From the NCBI GenBank assembly GCA_036873755.1, contig JAVTVY010020605.1, forward strand, positions 1-64,000: a DNA stretch of 64,000 nucleotides, read 5' to 3'. Source of the DNA: Hanleya hanleyi. Its lineage: Eukaryota; Mollusca; Polyplacophora; Lepidopleurida; Hanleyidae. The translations under genes were made by a program, and so were the position numbers. Below are positions 1 through 12,830 of the stretch, piece after piece. The notes beneath the pieces were generated by a model. The model saw only the letters and a list, made by a program, of their open reading frames with translations. It was not told where the DNA came from and made no database searches. Within the stretch, counting starts at the first letter, position 1; each line of letters begins with the position of its first letter.

Positions 1-94
1 AGATGAAACAGGGGATAATAAAAATTATTAAGAAAGAAAATCATCAAATTGTTCCAAAATCTTGCAGATACTACATTATTTAGCCAAACAAATC

Positions 95-591
95 ATTATG
101 GATAACAACTGCTTTGCTTATTAGCTGGTGACGTTCCGCTGTAGCTACTAACAGCATTTTCAAACCAAATGACAAAAAACCTGGTTACATAGCAATGATG
201 TCAATATATAATTTGTTAAGGAAATGGCATTGATCTAGAGGGATTAGCACTTGTCTGGAACTAGGAGAATGTTAATTAACAATTGCAGTGGTACTGTGAT
301 TGATGGTAGTATAATAAAGCTAATCAGTACAGGAAGGAAGAATACAATAAGCTGATTAACTAGTCTAAGTAGTTATAACAATTATAACCCATACAAAGCC
401 TTAGATTGCATGTAAGTTAACAAATAGTATGCAATGATATAGATGAAGACCTGTTATTGAATATCACTATTCTTTTTAAATAATAAATTAAATAAGGGAT
501 TCACTATGGCTTGTTTAGAGAGATAAGTTCATCATATTTGGTTTGAAAACACTGTTGGTAACTAACAAACAGAGAAGTTGTTATCCATAAT
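95..591. repeat. Inverted-repeat element, MITE-like
   Basis: The outer arms are inverted copies. Left arm 95-172 begins ATTATGGATAACAACT and reaches TTTTCAAACCAAATGA. The reverse complement of 530-591 begins with the same 16 bases and reaches TTTTCAAACCAAATATGA, with about 24 extra bases in one arm. The roughly 350 bp between the arms shows no coding potential. This fits a short non-autonomous DNA transposon. I could not find a convincing target-site duplication, so the superfamily is unassigned. Confidence 0.6.
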
Positions 592-759
592 ACATGTGAT
601 CCGTTTGGTTTACTAGTTTCCAACTCCTGCATGCCTCTCAAAGAACTACATTATTTCTCTATTTCAGAGATTTTGAAGAGGATCATATTTATTTGAACAG
701 TTCATTGAATTTGTTCTATGCGAACCTGTTTTTATATAAATAAAGTGCTAGTCACCAAC

Positions 760-2285
760 CTATATTGTGCTTCTGTATTTTGGATCCTAGGGGATTAACC
801 ACCTCAAAACCATCATAGTATATTTGTAGTTGCAATGCATCCTGATTCTTATTGAAGAGGGGGTGATTTTTCCAGTAGTTCCCATCCATGAAGTCTGACA
901 TCACTCCATCTGCATGTGATCTTCTTTTCTGTAACTGGTCAAACAAAGCAGAAATAATGGAAGGAAGACAAAGTGAAAAACAGGGCAATTTGTTCGTTCT
1001 CTCTTTAATATGCAATATTCTTTGTGGGTCTCCCGTGAATAAAGAATGTCCATAACTAGCCTATCATGACAGTTGGATTGAAAAATGTCTTTTTCATCCA
1101 TTTACAATTTATAACTCATGTTATCTACTAAATGCTTTGCCTGTCTTATTGCAACAAGCAGGAAACAAAGGGAGATAATACCTGTGTTCTGAATTTCTTG
1201 TCCTTGAACAGAAGCATCAAAACATCTATGATGGGAACATACTGCATGGTATGGACCTTTGTCTTACCACCAACACCTTCTTGCATGGACTCGAGAAGAA
1301 CGACAGTTTCTGGCTCCTGTTAAAAATTCAAAAATCAACATATGAACAATTATCATATACAGTGTTAACCAAGAGCAATATGCAGCCGACTGACAGATTT
1401 CATGAGAAAATGGTCTTGACTTAAGATTCCAAACAATGGCTCATGAAGACCTAACCTATTTTCAGCTACTTTGTTGCATTATCACAAATTATTTCTGAGA
1501 GTGTAAGAAGTGAAAAATGTTACTAACAACTAAACCCAAGTTATCCTTAAGTGCCTTCATTAGGTGCCTTTCAGATTCCAGTCCCTGAAATGGATTTGCC
1601 ATTCCTTCTCCAAGTTCAAAGACACACTCCAGTGTAGTTGCCTCCTCGCCTGTTCCAGAAGTTGCAAGCTTGACTCCTCCATGCAATGTTGTCACAAGAT
1701 TTGACAAAAGTCCGTCGGCCCAATGCTGTACAGCTTCCAAGGCCATCTGGCTCAAATTGAAATTAGACTTCAGTTCGGCCAGTGAAAGTGCGATATTCAT
1801 TTGGCGTTGTGAATTGGTAGTTGCTATCATTTGTTTGAAAGTTTCGATATCTGCGTCATCACATGTTTTTTTGGTAGATGATTGGTCTATGGAGACAGCA
1901 ATATTCGTACCAGTGGGTTCTCCATCTTGATTGGTCGATGCAGAAGGTATACATGTATAGACAGTTTCGGATGTGTTCGGTGGTACAGCTACTTGTTCTG
2001 TTGCTGCTCCTCCCTCAAAATGTCCATTCACAACTGGCACGTGACAGTTGTATCCATCTTCTGAAAAAGGTATCCATTCACAGCCTAGGTGACTTTTGGA
2101 AACATGGGCAGATAGGCATCTTCGATTTCGTAGTTGAACAGGACAACCACCAATACCACATTTCAGCATAAAATCTTTTTCATAAAGATGGCTCGCAAAA
2201 ATATGGCGTTTCAGTGCATAAACAGATGGATATATAGTTGATTTGTCCAAGCCTCTCTCATGACAAATCTTACACTTGTAAGACC
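760..2285 (-). CDS. C2H2 zinc-finger protein of a repetitive, transposon-associated family (partial, at least three exons)
   Basis: Three consecutive minus-strand exons can be seen: 2285-about 1524, 1316-1182 and 934-760. Acceptors lie at ctgctgtag|GGTC, tttaacag|GAGCC and tttgaccag|TTAC; donors follow CACAG (gtatta) and ATATAG (gttggt), with a weaker gtaaca at about 1523. The first exon encodes C-x2-C...H-x4-H and a second C/C/H/H set, including KCKICHE and HIFASH, then a low-complexity linker and a helical part. The second exon encodes a segment with QYVPIIDVL. The third encodes ALQLQIYYDGFEV followed by NPLGSK. From family knowledge, this order is common to a very repetitive group of fish and invertebrate uncharacterised proteins thought to be transposon-derived; I cannot name the superfamily. 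The start and the remaining 3' exons are not visible. It may be a decayed copy or an active gene. Confidence 0.6.
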
Positions 2286-3178
2286 CTACAGCAGAAAAAA
2301 AAATCATATATTAGTCACATAACATTTGACATTCCTGTTACACTTTAACACATGTATGTCCGCTTCACCATTATAAAATTGAACGCATAAAGTAAACCCT
2401 GTTTGTCATTATTTCGAAATGTCTAGAAAAATATTTGACAAGGATTAGTGTACGCATGGGTACAGTAAGTCAATCATTGATTCAACGTGATCAATATTTT
2501 TTGACCAAGCTCAATACTTTGGAAATTATTTTTAAAAAATGATCATCAGATCCATAGGCCTAATTCTGAAGCATTTTTGTGTTAGTCAGGCATCGAAAAA
2601 CCGGGAAAACATGGAAACTGACCCCCAAAACACTTAAAAACGTTATAACTCCACCGAAAGAAAACGCCAAATTTGAATGTTTTGGAATGAAAAGCTGACA
2701 CATCCGAAATCTGACTTTTCAAAAAAGAACTTGAAAAAAAAAAAAAATCAGTCTTTCCGCTGAATACTCTCAATCTCATCCCTGGTTAGTGAGATCTTAA
2801 AATGTAACCGGTACCGAAAATTGAAGTTCACAATGTGTTTTGGACATATTTTATTGAACTTTTCACCTGGTTTGAAAATGCATAAACTTCCCCTCCCAGC
2901 GCACATGTGCAGATCTGGTGTTATTTGCAATGTGCTTGTCTGTGCAGAGATCGCAAAGACGAATGAATGAATGTCCTTGGTTAGTTTAGTCATATCTTCA
3001 TTCGAATATTATTCATTTTGTTTTGACATAGTTACCATTAGTATTTCTGTGGCGATGTTCTTGTTGAAATTCTGCCATTCTTCAAAAAACACCAAACCGC
3101 CGTCGTTCGGCGCTTGTACCGGAAAGTAGCGGAAAATACCGAGCCGAAGTTGTTACGACCACATGACCATCCTCTTCC
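2286..3178. other. Intergenic or intronic sequence with no recognised gene
   Basis: This stretch is AT-rich and holds only short open frames without recognisable domains, including a poly-A run near 2738-2748. It lies between the minus-strand zinc-finger exons and the plus-strand SAM-domain gene, so it may contain upstream exons of the first and the promoter of the second. I see nothing else in it. Confidence 0.5.
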
Positions 3179-3186
3179 TATATAAA
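3179..3186 (+). promoter_or_regulatory. Putative TATA box of the SAM-domain gene
   Basis: TATATAAA lies 112 bp upstream of the ATG at 3298 and just beyond a GC-richer stretch (about 3095-3170) with several GGAA cores. The spacing would place transcription start near 3210 and leave a 5' leader of roughly 90 bases. This is inferred from position and consensus only. Confidence 0.45.
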
Positions 3187-3297
3187 CAAACGAGCGCCAT
3201 TTTTGATTTTGAATGTCACTATAATTGTTCATCAATTCATCGTTAACTCATCGCTTGTTTCACAAAGTTCTCTGGTTAATGTTTGCTTCACATCGGA

Positions 3298-6200
3298 ATG
3301 GATTTGCTGTCGTTTCTCAACGTAGACGAGATCTCCGACTTGGTAGCAACGAAGCTGAAATTGCCAAAAATGGCCGAAATGTTCAAAGGTATGTATTTGT
3401 TGTTGGCCCCAGCAGGGACCTAATGATACTGTCATCAGGTCATTAGGTCCCTGCTGGGGCTATGTTGTTGTATATCATATGGCGAAGTTGTAAATCCTTG
3501 ATCTGGTAGGCCTAATTGCACTTCCCTGGTGAAGTGGGGAGGGGGACGGGCGAGACTAGGTGTGGGGCATTCTTTGGTCCCTCCACCCTGGGGGATTTTT
3601 TGCTGTCATGGTTCATCCATCCATGTCCTGATGCATGATGGGGGGCAAATGACAAGTGCTTAATTGTCTATCTAATATCTCCAGTTGGGTCGCACTAAAT
3701 ACAGACCGGTACAGACCGATACAGACCGATACTTATAAAGGACAGACCGATACTAAACAGGTTGGGGAAAATACCTTGATCGAGGTATTATACCTTTATC
3801 AGGGTATTATACCTTTATCGGGGTATTATACCTCGATCGAGGTATAGGCCTATACCTTTATCGGGGTATAGGGCTATGTCACCTTCAGTTTTTTTCAATT
3901 TATGGAAAATGTGGACATCCACACATACCCTGGACTGTATGAATCTTTCAACAACATCTATGGCTTCAATTTGTTCCACGATTTTCACAGCAACTTATTG
4001 CTTCGTTTTATGGGACTAATCAATCAAATTAGCCACTCTAATATTTCAAAAATGAAACATGGCTTCAAATGACAGTAGATACTGTGATAGATTCCACAAA
4101 TTTAATTACCGAGATCATAACTGATTGGCCAAAAACGGCAGTCATTACATGTATATCTATATGTACAAACTGACTTTGGGCTGAAGCGCTGGTTGGTACT
4201 GGTAATTTGTGTAGTCTCTCGCTGCGCCTATTACGAAGATTGCAAATATCCTACCATATTTTGAATATGCAATCTCCCGAAATACTTCATATTTTTCCCA
4301 AAGTATTCCTCTTCATTATTTGTGTATCGGTTGGTATAATTTTAGTACCAGTCGGTCGAGATGAAAGCCTTATATTGTACACTGGCCCCAGTTCACTGAC
4401 GTTCGACAGTTGGGCGCAGGGTCTGGAGTCTTTCTTTCTAATGAAAACGTAACTATTTTTGAAACCGAAGCTTTCAAATTACATGTAAGCTCACATAGTA
4501 TTTGTCCGAATGTATTCCTCTTCGTCATTTGTGTATCGGTCAGTTACATTTTTAGTACCGGTCGGTCTTGTTTTTTTTGGTACCGGTCAGTGTCGGTCGG
4601 TAATTAGTGTGGCCCAATTATCTTAGCAACTGATAGGAATAGTTTGATAAAATAAATATTATACTTTTCAGAAAAAAATTGGCTACAGCATATCTCTCCC
4701 TCAGATGTTTGGAATTTTCTATCAAACCATTTCATTATACTGCAGAGCAGATTGAATTCCATGAATGTAAAATGTTTCTTGTGCTGGTTTCAGAGCAAGA
4801 TGTGGATGGGTCCGTTTTGTCCTTGCTGACGACGACAAACATTCGAGAATTCCTACCGTCTGTGACTTTGGGACAGTGCCTTAAATTCTTTGATGGGTTG
4901 AAAAACTACGAAGAAGAATTGAGGTCATCAACACGAGTGCCAGCAGCTGGGTCATTCCCACCAAGGTCATCAACACCACCACCAGCATTAATTTCTTCGT
5001 CTACATGTAGGTCACGATCTCCACCTCCAAGCCCACTGCCAGCATCTGTATCTCCATCTTCACCCATGTCACCTTCTCCACCCCCATTACCTAGATCACC
5101 ATCTCCAAGAGTACAGTCAGCTGCCAGGTCTCCATCGCCACCTCCAAGAGTAGATTTGGCTACCCGCCAGCCACTGACACCTAGACCTTCCTCTGACAAT
5201 GTTCTTAACTTCAGACAAGAACCGCCATTCCAACAGGTGTCTACACCGCCTAAAAGCCCCATGCCAAAGGAATTCCCTGTGGACAAGCTGGAGATTGCTG
5301 CTGCAGGGAGATCAATGATAAACACTGGCGAAGTGACCCTTGCTGGCAAAATTGACATCACCAATGCAGTTCTGCCACTGCTACTGAAATATTCAACTTC
5401 TGATAGGTAGGGTACCAGTATACTTAATGAATGTCAACTGACGTATTCAATGAATGTATTTTGCCACAATATAAATCTGAAAGTCTGAGTTGCCCTTTAA
5501 TCTCCAGTTTATACTTCAAATGTGTCCGGAAAATGCTTAATTCCTTTTGCACCATAATTAATTTTGAACTCAGGTGATAATCTCCAATCCCCCTTCGGCA
5601 TCACCTTTCTCTGTCGTCGAGTAATCACAAGAAGCAGCGTTATGTAAATGACACAATGCATTTTATTTTTTGAAATTAAATATATAAACAATACCTGAAT
5701 TATAGAAGAATGCATTTGTTTCATTACTTGGTGTGTTTGCAGAGGTGTTAAGTATAAGTTTTTTTTCTTCTTTCAGCTATGTTTCTTTTGGTTTGAAGAG
5801 AATGGCAGCCTCATCACTGGTGTATAAATATCCGTCACTTACCATGGGGTTGTCAGTGAAAAATGCTGTGGTAAGTTTATCACATATTTATACTTTCCTG
5901 GAAGGCACATCTGCACATCATGTTATGTAATTTGTCAGTGAATGATGCAACAATTTTTATGTGGCCACCTTTTTCAAGAGTTATAGCCCTTCATTAACAT
6001 ATATGACTATTTTAGTCAACTTGGTTGTAATTTTAACAGATCGACACACATAACCTCTATGTCCCATTTTGAAGGAAAAATTTGAGCAAAAAAATGTGAA
6101 TCCTCCATACATTCAACTCGCATTATCCTCACCATGTGAAGGTATCAGTATATGTATTTTGAGTTTATTTGATCTTGTTTTCTCTTGATCTCAGGAGTCT

Positions 6201-9200
6201 TGGCACAAGAGCTTCTCACAAAAATTGATCAACTGGAGGAAGAGAGGTAAAGTGTCTGACCCAAAGATGGCAATGATGAAAGAGAAGCACAGACAAAGGC
6301 GACCCTCTCCAACGTCAACCCCCTCCAAACGAAGACGAACATCGACCCTTACTGAGGAAATGCCTTTGACAGAAGAAGAGACTGATGAGCAGGCATTACT
6401 TAAACAGGTTGGATATTCTTCTTTGAGATGTAATCGACCTTGACAATGTAGTTCTGTGTGGTAGTCCATATTATTCAGTGACCGCACCCTGATAGCCTAA
6501 TGGATACGAGCTTCTGTCTCTCAAGCGGAAGGTTCTGGGTTCAATCTCTGGTTGGGTCATACCAAAGACTTAAAAAATAGTACGTATTGCTTCCTTGCCT
6601 GGGGCACTCACCATTAAGGTGGTTCCCTGGTTTCGGTGCAAAGTCATGTCATTTTTCTCATATTTTTTTGTATAGCTCGGGAAGTTCATCCTATATCAGA
6701 AAATGATATAAAAATTGGAGCATAGTGTATTACTTTTTTCTAATTTTCAGCTTGTGTAATGTGCACCCAAATTGGTACAATGTAAATACTATGCAAAACA
6801 CCCAATACTTGAAACATAATTCATGTTTTCAGAATATTCAAAAGTCATGTCAATTTCCTAATTTTTTTAATATATATTCCTCGAAACATGTAGTTTTTGA
6901 ATAAATGAAATTTAAGGTAGGTCGCCATCCAAAAAAGAACATGAATAGGGCTCCGAATCTACCTAATCCCACACTTTTTTCCGCCATTTTGCATGAAATC
7001 CCAACAATGCAACGTCATGACGTCAACAAATGTCACGCCAACAAAGAGTTTGTCATTCGACGTCACAAGGGATAATTTATCAACTGCTTAGTGAACGCAG
7101 CATCTCAAAGTATCTCATTCTATCCAATCGCTCACAAGAGTATGATTACAAGGGAGGTAATTGCTATGCGCAAAAAGCTGCGCAGAACAGCCATTCTTGT
7201 AATCAGGGAGCCACCTTAAGAGGATAGATCAAGGACTGGTTGGCCAAGTGTTCGGATAAAGTGACTGGGTGGGGTATCATATCTGCATACAACATGATGC
7301 TTCAGTGGGAAGGCAACGGCGTGATTTGACTGAAAAATAGTTGAAAGCGACATATCCTATACCCAAACATATTAATTATTACAAGTTTTGATAGTTCATT
7401 CCTATAGCCCAGCCCAATGAATGGCTGAAACAGACCGACATAGGTGGCAACTTGTCCCATATTATCATAAATGGAATACCATTTACAGATCGTCTTGTCC
7501 TGTCATTCCACAGCAGTCAATAGGGGACTATTCAAGTGCAGCTTTCCTGTATTTTGCTGCCCACAACTTGTAAAGATCATCTTGCTGAAAACCAGTGAGG
7601 ACATCCAAAATCTTGTGCTTCACATGTACCAGGAATTAAGCTATCAATGCGTCTCTTTGAGACTCCTTATTTTCAAATGGAGATCTGGAACTATAACATG
7701 AAAGAGATAGGAGTGAGAGGCCCTGTTGGCAAAAAAAAACCCCAGTTAAATTGAGATTCGCTATTCTCAATTCCTGGCTAAAAGTCTGACATGTACTATT
7801 TGTTATGTAGAATCTCTCAATCTGTAGTGTATTAAGTGACTGATTATTCATCAATAGTATTTATTCACACTAAATGGCTCTTTACATACTCTATTTACAG
7901 GAGCTGATATTTGAGATGTCGAAACCAGCCAGCTCCAGAAATTTAAAGATAATGGAGAACCAGACAAGAGCCACCTATCAACTTCGACGGAAGTATGTCA
8001 TGGATGAGACTCCTCATGCTCATACCCTGTTGAAGGAATGGCCCGCCATGAGGAACGAATCGATTGTGAGTATCTTATGATGAATATCTCTAGTTCATAA
8101 ACATAAAGTGACCGGTTTGTTGAAAGGTTAACCCGCTCCTACACCTGTCACACAGGTGATGTGTGAATCCTTACATATGTGAGTTCTCCTGGCTATTTTA
8201 TTGATAAATATGTATTAGAAGATAATTAATTTCACTTTATAATTTTTTTCAATGGATTATATATAAGTTAATTTACAAAAGACTACTCTGTAATACTTTT
8301 GTCAGTATATTTTTGTTATTTTATTATTATTATGTAGATGTACTAGTGATGCTGTTTCTGCTCTATAATAAAAGATTATGCCTCATATTGTTGTACAGAT
8401 GCTGAAAGAGATGGAGCTGATTGACAGAGATGCTAACAATTTCCAGGTTTTTCAAGCCTCCCTGGGTCATGTTCTGCCATCTTTGATGGCTGAATCAAGA
8501 GCGAAGGCAGAGACGTATCCCAGAGGCCATCCTTTGGCAACTCTGCTGGACCAAATCCCACTCACAGAGAACATTGATCCTGAATATGACAATGGTAAGA
8601 ACTATGTGCATCTTGTATACTTATTATTGCTTCTACCCATATCTAACAAGATGGCGGGTAGTGCAACTGTGATATGTTGCGATAGTTTCTTGGATGAAAA
8701 CCATGCACACAGTTGCTTTATCTTCTTGTAACTGTCACACCCATGTATAATAGTCCTATTAGGAAGACTTGTCCTGTCCACTCGAAAACTAGACCATTAT
8801 GGTGTTGCTCATCCTGTATATCCTGTACTTATGTTTTTGTAAGCAGATTATAGTGAATACATTTTGTTATGCAGGTTGTCACTTAATAATTGTCAAATAT
8901 TGTTTTCAGATCTCAACATCATCGGGGCGGTCTCTGGACTGAGTTATATTCTGCCAACGACCACAAAAAAAGCAGTGTATCCCCACAAGTATTTAGTGGA
9001 TGTGTGTCCCTTCAACACAACGCTAGATGAGATTCGGAAGTCTGTGCCGGACCGAGACCAGCCTTTCTTGGTGATCTTTGGAAGTGTGACAGAAAGACGC
9101 AAAATTATTCTTTACGTGGATAAAGAGCCGGTGTGCCAGTGCTCATCTGTTGCAAAAGCTGTGTATGGGTTGTTTGCATCGTATTTCTTGCTGGATGTAT

Positions 9201-9325
9201 CATATTCACATCATGTGTCTGGCACACTGGAATTACTACAGGCAATGTGCTTGGGTGTGCCGTTGGCAAAGCCACAAACCAGAGTCAGAGAATTCATGAG
9301 GAAACTGGCAATTGTACAAGCATGA
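3298..9325 (+). CDS. SAM-domain protein, SAMD3-like (7 exons, complete)
   Basis: Exons: 3298-3388, 4794-5406, 5777-5870, 6195-6407, 7901-8065, 8399-8594 and 8910-9325. All introns are GT-AG and phases match at every junction (1, 2, 0, 0, 0, 1), giving 595 codons plus TGA. Exons 1 and 2 together form an N-terminal sterile alpha motif: helix 1 is LLSFLNVDEI, then DVDGSVLSLL, then LGQCLKFFDGL. Residues about 75-200 are Pro/Ser-rich with many SPPP runs and look disordered. The rest has a basic stretch (KSFSQKLINWRKRGK), an RRRT patch and a C-terminal region rich in short helices and strands, as in metazoan SAMD3-like proteins. The SAM domain suggests protein oligomerisation; the biochemical role of the family is not established. 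A TATA box sits upstream. Introns 1 and 4 carry transposons. Alternative: another SAM protein with the same C-terminal region. Confidence 0.85.
3685..4617. repeat. Inverted-repeat element in intron 1 of the SAM gene
   Basis: The left end (TTGGGTCGCACTAAATAC at 3685) and the reverse complement of the right end (TTGGGCCACACTAATTAC, ending 4617) are imperfect inverted copies. Both continue into iterated GACCGGTAC or GACCGATAC motifs. Internal tandem motifs (GGTATTATACCT at 3783-3870; TGTGTATCGGT...GTCGGTC at about 4320 and 4533) occur in repeated copies. It looks like a non-autonomous DNA transposon; no clear target duplication was seen. Confidence 0.5.
6484..7330 (+). mobile_element. tRNA-derived SINE, split by a MITE
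   Basis: The head (about 6484-6555) resembles a tRNA, with an A-box-like TAGCCTAATGG and a B-box-like GGTTCAATCTC, followed by a SINE body to 6613. The body resumes at 7220 with AGGATAGATCAAGGACTGG and runs to about 7330. The two halves read as one SINE if the 598-bp insert at 6618-7215 is removed. It lies in intron 4 of the SAM gene. The 3' limit is approximate. Confidence 0.65.
6618..7215. mobile_element. piggyBac-type MITE with TTAA target duplication
   Basis: The insert is flanked by TTAA at 6614-6617 and 7216-7219. Its ends are inverted: GGTGGTTCCCTG on the left and GGTGGCTCCCTG on the reverse-complemented right. The TTAA duplication is the mark of piggyBac-like transposition. It interrupts a SINE, so the insertion is younger than that SINE. 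It has no coding capacity. Confidence 0.8.
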
Positions 9326-10062
9326 GATTTCTTCAGTGACTTTGATAACTTTTTAACTTCAGTGCTCTTCTGTGCTGTTTGAACTTCTTGGATTTGAAAT
9401 CTTCAACAGTGCTGTGATAAATGTTTATTGCTGGAGATAACATTGGATAGTGCATTTTTATGTGATGCTTTGTATTTTGCGAGATGAACTTCTTCGATTT
9501 GAAACCTTCAACAGTGATATTTAAAAAGAAAACTTGATTGCCAGTCTCGATACAATGCACTGTGATTTTTTAGATTTTGAAACGTCAGAAAATGTGAAAA
9601 TCCATGCGATTCTCGATGCTGGGTTTTCACTGTGTGATTCTTCCTCTGATATTGGTCAAGATGAATTTGTTATCGATCCCCCTATAGGGATTCGATCACT
9701 CCCTGTTTGTTAATACTGATATTGTCCTTTTTATATTGTTTTAATATATTTCAGTTTCTGACATCACAATGCATTGTTACGTTTTCTTTTCACTATGCTT
9801 AGAAGAGGACTTGCATTCTGATCAGATAGGTTCGATGAAATTCCTGTGAATGTTTCATGGGCATATTACCAGCCTGTATTACTGATAAGCTGTTAACTGG
9901 GAGATCAGCCCCATTAAGTGCAATTCAGCCCCACAACTTTTAAGCAAGCCTCAGATTTTGCCTGTGTGCTCCTTTCGGAATGCAAAGCCTGCTTAGCATG
10001 TTTATTTGTAATTCAACGATTCTAACCATACTTAACCATGGACAAAACTACCAGTGGCAGTG
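9326..10062 (+). other. 3' region of the SAM gene
   Basis: This is probable 3' UTR. A segment with TTGAACTTCTTGGATTTGAA (about 9377) recurs near 9484 as an imperfect direct repeat of roughly 30 bp. I see no AATAAA close to the stop codon; a candidate lies at about 10587, beyond a MITE. No gene is recognised here. Confidence 0.4.
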
Positions 10063-10399
10063 CAGGGCCTGATCTAGACTTTTAGTTTGGGCACTCTTAC
10101 ATGGCACAGAGTGTGATTAGTTATAGTGAAATAGGCCGCAATGTGGGGCTGTCGAAGCCCAGGGAAGATGTGGGACTATTAAATGGTCTAAATACAGCCT
10201 GATAACTTAATATTTGTCAATAGTACTTGCAATAGTATAGGTTTTAGCATGTTCAGAGAGGGAATTTGGTACAAAAAAAAAAAAATAAGAATTTTTTTTA
10301 TCCCCGTTTTTTTTTTTTTTCTTTTTTCATTTGGACGCCCAAATTCATGGCGCCCAAACCTGTTATAACGGATTCAAAAACGGCCTGAATCAGGCCCTG
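10063..10399. mobile_element. hAT-like MITE
   Basis: The ends are inverted (CAGGGCCTGATC... and ...ATCAGGCCCTG) and the element is flanked by a 5-bp direct repeat CAGTG at 10058-10062 and 10400-10404. The interior has GTTTGGGC / GCCCAAAC inverted motifs and A/T homopolymer runs. hAT elements usually make 8-bp duplications, so the hAT assignment rests on the CAGGG terminus only. Confidence 0.6.
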
Positions 10400-10697
10400 C
10401 AGTGAAGACATTGCATCACACTTTCATTGCTTGTGATTTGTGGAAACCATGTACACATTTCCGACTAACAGCTGTGTGCTCCACCTATCTAGCATGTTCC
10501 ACATGCTTTGCTGCATTATTGTGCACAACTTCGTTTGTGGGATACTGTGCACAACCATGTTTGTGGGACAATAGGAAGCACGTGTTGAATAAATGATAAT
10601 TTAATCCGATTAACTGTTATTAGACGCGTGACTCACTGACAGGTCGGAAAGGCCTATTGGCTGTGACCCAGATAACAAGCCATAGAACTCCATGAAG

Positions 10698-11017
10698 ATA
10701 TGGTCGCCTCCGACCACAAAAAGTATGGTAACCATATTTCTTATGGTTGCTTTTGACCACTTAATATGTGGTCAGAAGAATCTTTCGACCATAATTTTTC
10801 TTGAGCGAGCATATATTGTATGGTCAACTCGACCATATAATTGACTGTCGGAGTGACCATAAAATATCTGGTCGCCTGGTGACCAGATCTTTTATGGTTA
10901 CTCCGACCATAAGTTGTATTGTCAGATAGTGACCATAAAATATATGGTACGTCATGTCTATACCATAACTTTTATGGTCGGAGGCAACCATATTTTTTAT
11001 GGTCGGTTCGACCATAT
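10698..11017. repeat. Fold-back element of TATGGTCG palindromes
   Basis: The segment begins ATATGGTCGCCTCCGACCA and ends CGACCATAT. Inside, TATGGTC/GACCATA motifs recur many times in both orientations, so each arm is itself made of small palindromes and the whole can fold on itself. There is no coding potential and no convincing target duplication. Confidence 0.65.
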
Positions 11018-12830
11018 CCTGCTAACAGTGCAGCATACGAGAGTATGGTTGTATAACATAAGACATGCATAGCAATAATTGTTGTGATATACCAATCCGG
11101 GACCATTTACAAAGAAAGAACCCGTTTCGACTTCTTTGTATTTCGGCCTATAGGGCCTACTTATTACGGTTTCAAAAGTTGTATTTCGATTTTTCACTAA
11201 ATGTTCTGAAATATATCGTACAGCAAAAATAGTAATTTTTCATATTGTGAACGATGAGGGGTGACATTTGCTCGCTCGGATTATATGCGCATGCGAAAAT
11301 GCATGATAGTGCTATTTATGCATTTTGAATGCATTTTAATGTTTCAAAATTTTTATTTGTGTAGAAAACGCGACACCTCAAACCAAAATAATAGTGAACG
11401 TTTGAAGATGACGAAATGTTTGTTCCTTATGTACTATACAAAAATTCTGGTTTGAAGTGTCACATTTTGTGTACAGAAAAGAACACTGTTTAATTGTGAG
11501 CTCAGAACTCGCGAACAATAATTTGTGAAAATCGAAAATTAATGAGTTTTCAACCTAACAAGAAGATAGGCCAATTACGCGCATATTCGCCACAGGTCCT
11601 TGACACCATAGAAGATATTTTCATTAGTTTTTATTCCGATTTGGAGAGTACATGCTGAATTATTCAGACTGGGGCTACACATCGTCTAAGCGGTGGCGGT
11701 AAGCGATATTTACGATTATATTTGCAACATTAAAAATTTACAATAAATATTCCACTTATATGTGTCGATCTCGTTTGAGCTTATTTAACGAATTGTATGT
11801 GTCAATGAATCAATAATACGTATAATCAGATTTTTTAGTTGACCTCTTAGTTCTTAGAGATCTTCTCAGTGGAGTTTGAGCCATGTCCGTCATGTGCGGA
11901 GTTTCCTGTGTGTTCCGAGTGTTGTTGTTACTCGGCAGTGTATCGTGTGATGTACCACATGATGTTTCGTGTGATGTAGTCGGCACAGATTGCCTCGAAA
12001 TTGCTGTTTCGTTCACCACTCGGTCCATTTCTTCATCCTCGTCAAACTCATTTTGATAATGATTTTCTCCATCTAGACCATGAAATGACTTGAATGAAAG
12101 CATCCAAGGCTGCTAAAAAACAGGGAAGGAATTGGTTCTGTTCAATATATTTCTGATGTGTCTCTCGTTGCATACGTGGTATGAATTTGTGAATCGTAGC
12201 TCTAATTATTGAAGAGACTTCATCAATACTGTAAAGAAAGTCTAGACAAATGAGAGTTGCGTATGTGGTACCAGTGGACGATGGAAACAATTTTGTCGAG
12301 GCGTTAAACTGCTATCACAATTGTTTGACGATCCAATGAAATTACCATTCCCCGATGAAGAACACAACACCGAAGATTAAAAATTGAACCAGAAAGATAA
12401 CATTTTGGTAGTAAACCTACAATATTGCCGAGGTCGGTGTCCGCATCGTAGTGGGCAATGTTGCCCAGGATGCATAGCGGCATTCATTCATGGTTTTTGT
12501 ATTCACGGACACTGCAACCTGCAGTCAAAGCTCAATGACATTGTTATTGTAGACATGTACAAGAATAAAGTCACTGAATCTGATTCATATTCATTTATTT
12601 GTGTGGCAATTGACAACAAGAAAATACTGTAAGTAGCTTGGGGGTCTTCTTCAAGATTACACGTATGCCCACCGGTACATCGAATAATTATTTTAAAATC
12701 ACATTCAGCAATTGCACAAAGCAAAAATACCCTTACCCTTAAAAATTCAAATCACAGACACAGAAAACCATTATTAACATCAAAAATTAATTTAACCTCC
12801 ATTGCCTGGCCCAAACGGAAAATTAGTGGG
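11018..12830. other. No recognised gene; two overlapping minus-strand open frames
   Basis: The only notable signal is on the minus strand: an open frame at 12290-12048 and another at 12103-11810 in a different frame, overlapping as if one reading frame had shifted. The second is acidic, then rich in Ser/Thr and Asn, and ends with TPLRRSLRTKRSTKK and a Tyr-rich tail. Such basic tails occur at the C-terminus of some Ty3/gypsy polyproteins, and the strand matches the gypsy pol to the right, but this is weak evidence. Confidence 0.3.

Noticed and set aside
4906..5364. Minus-strand Gly/Asp-rich frame of 152 codons
   Set aside because: Antisense of the Pro/Ser-rich SAM-gene exon 2, which has matching splice phases on the plus strand.
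10063..10404. 8-bp duplication that would confirm a hAT element
   Set aside because: Only 5 bases (CAGTG) match directly at the ends, so the superfamily is left tentative.
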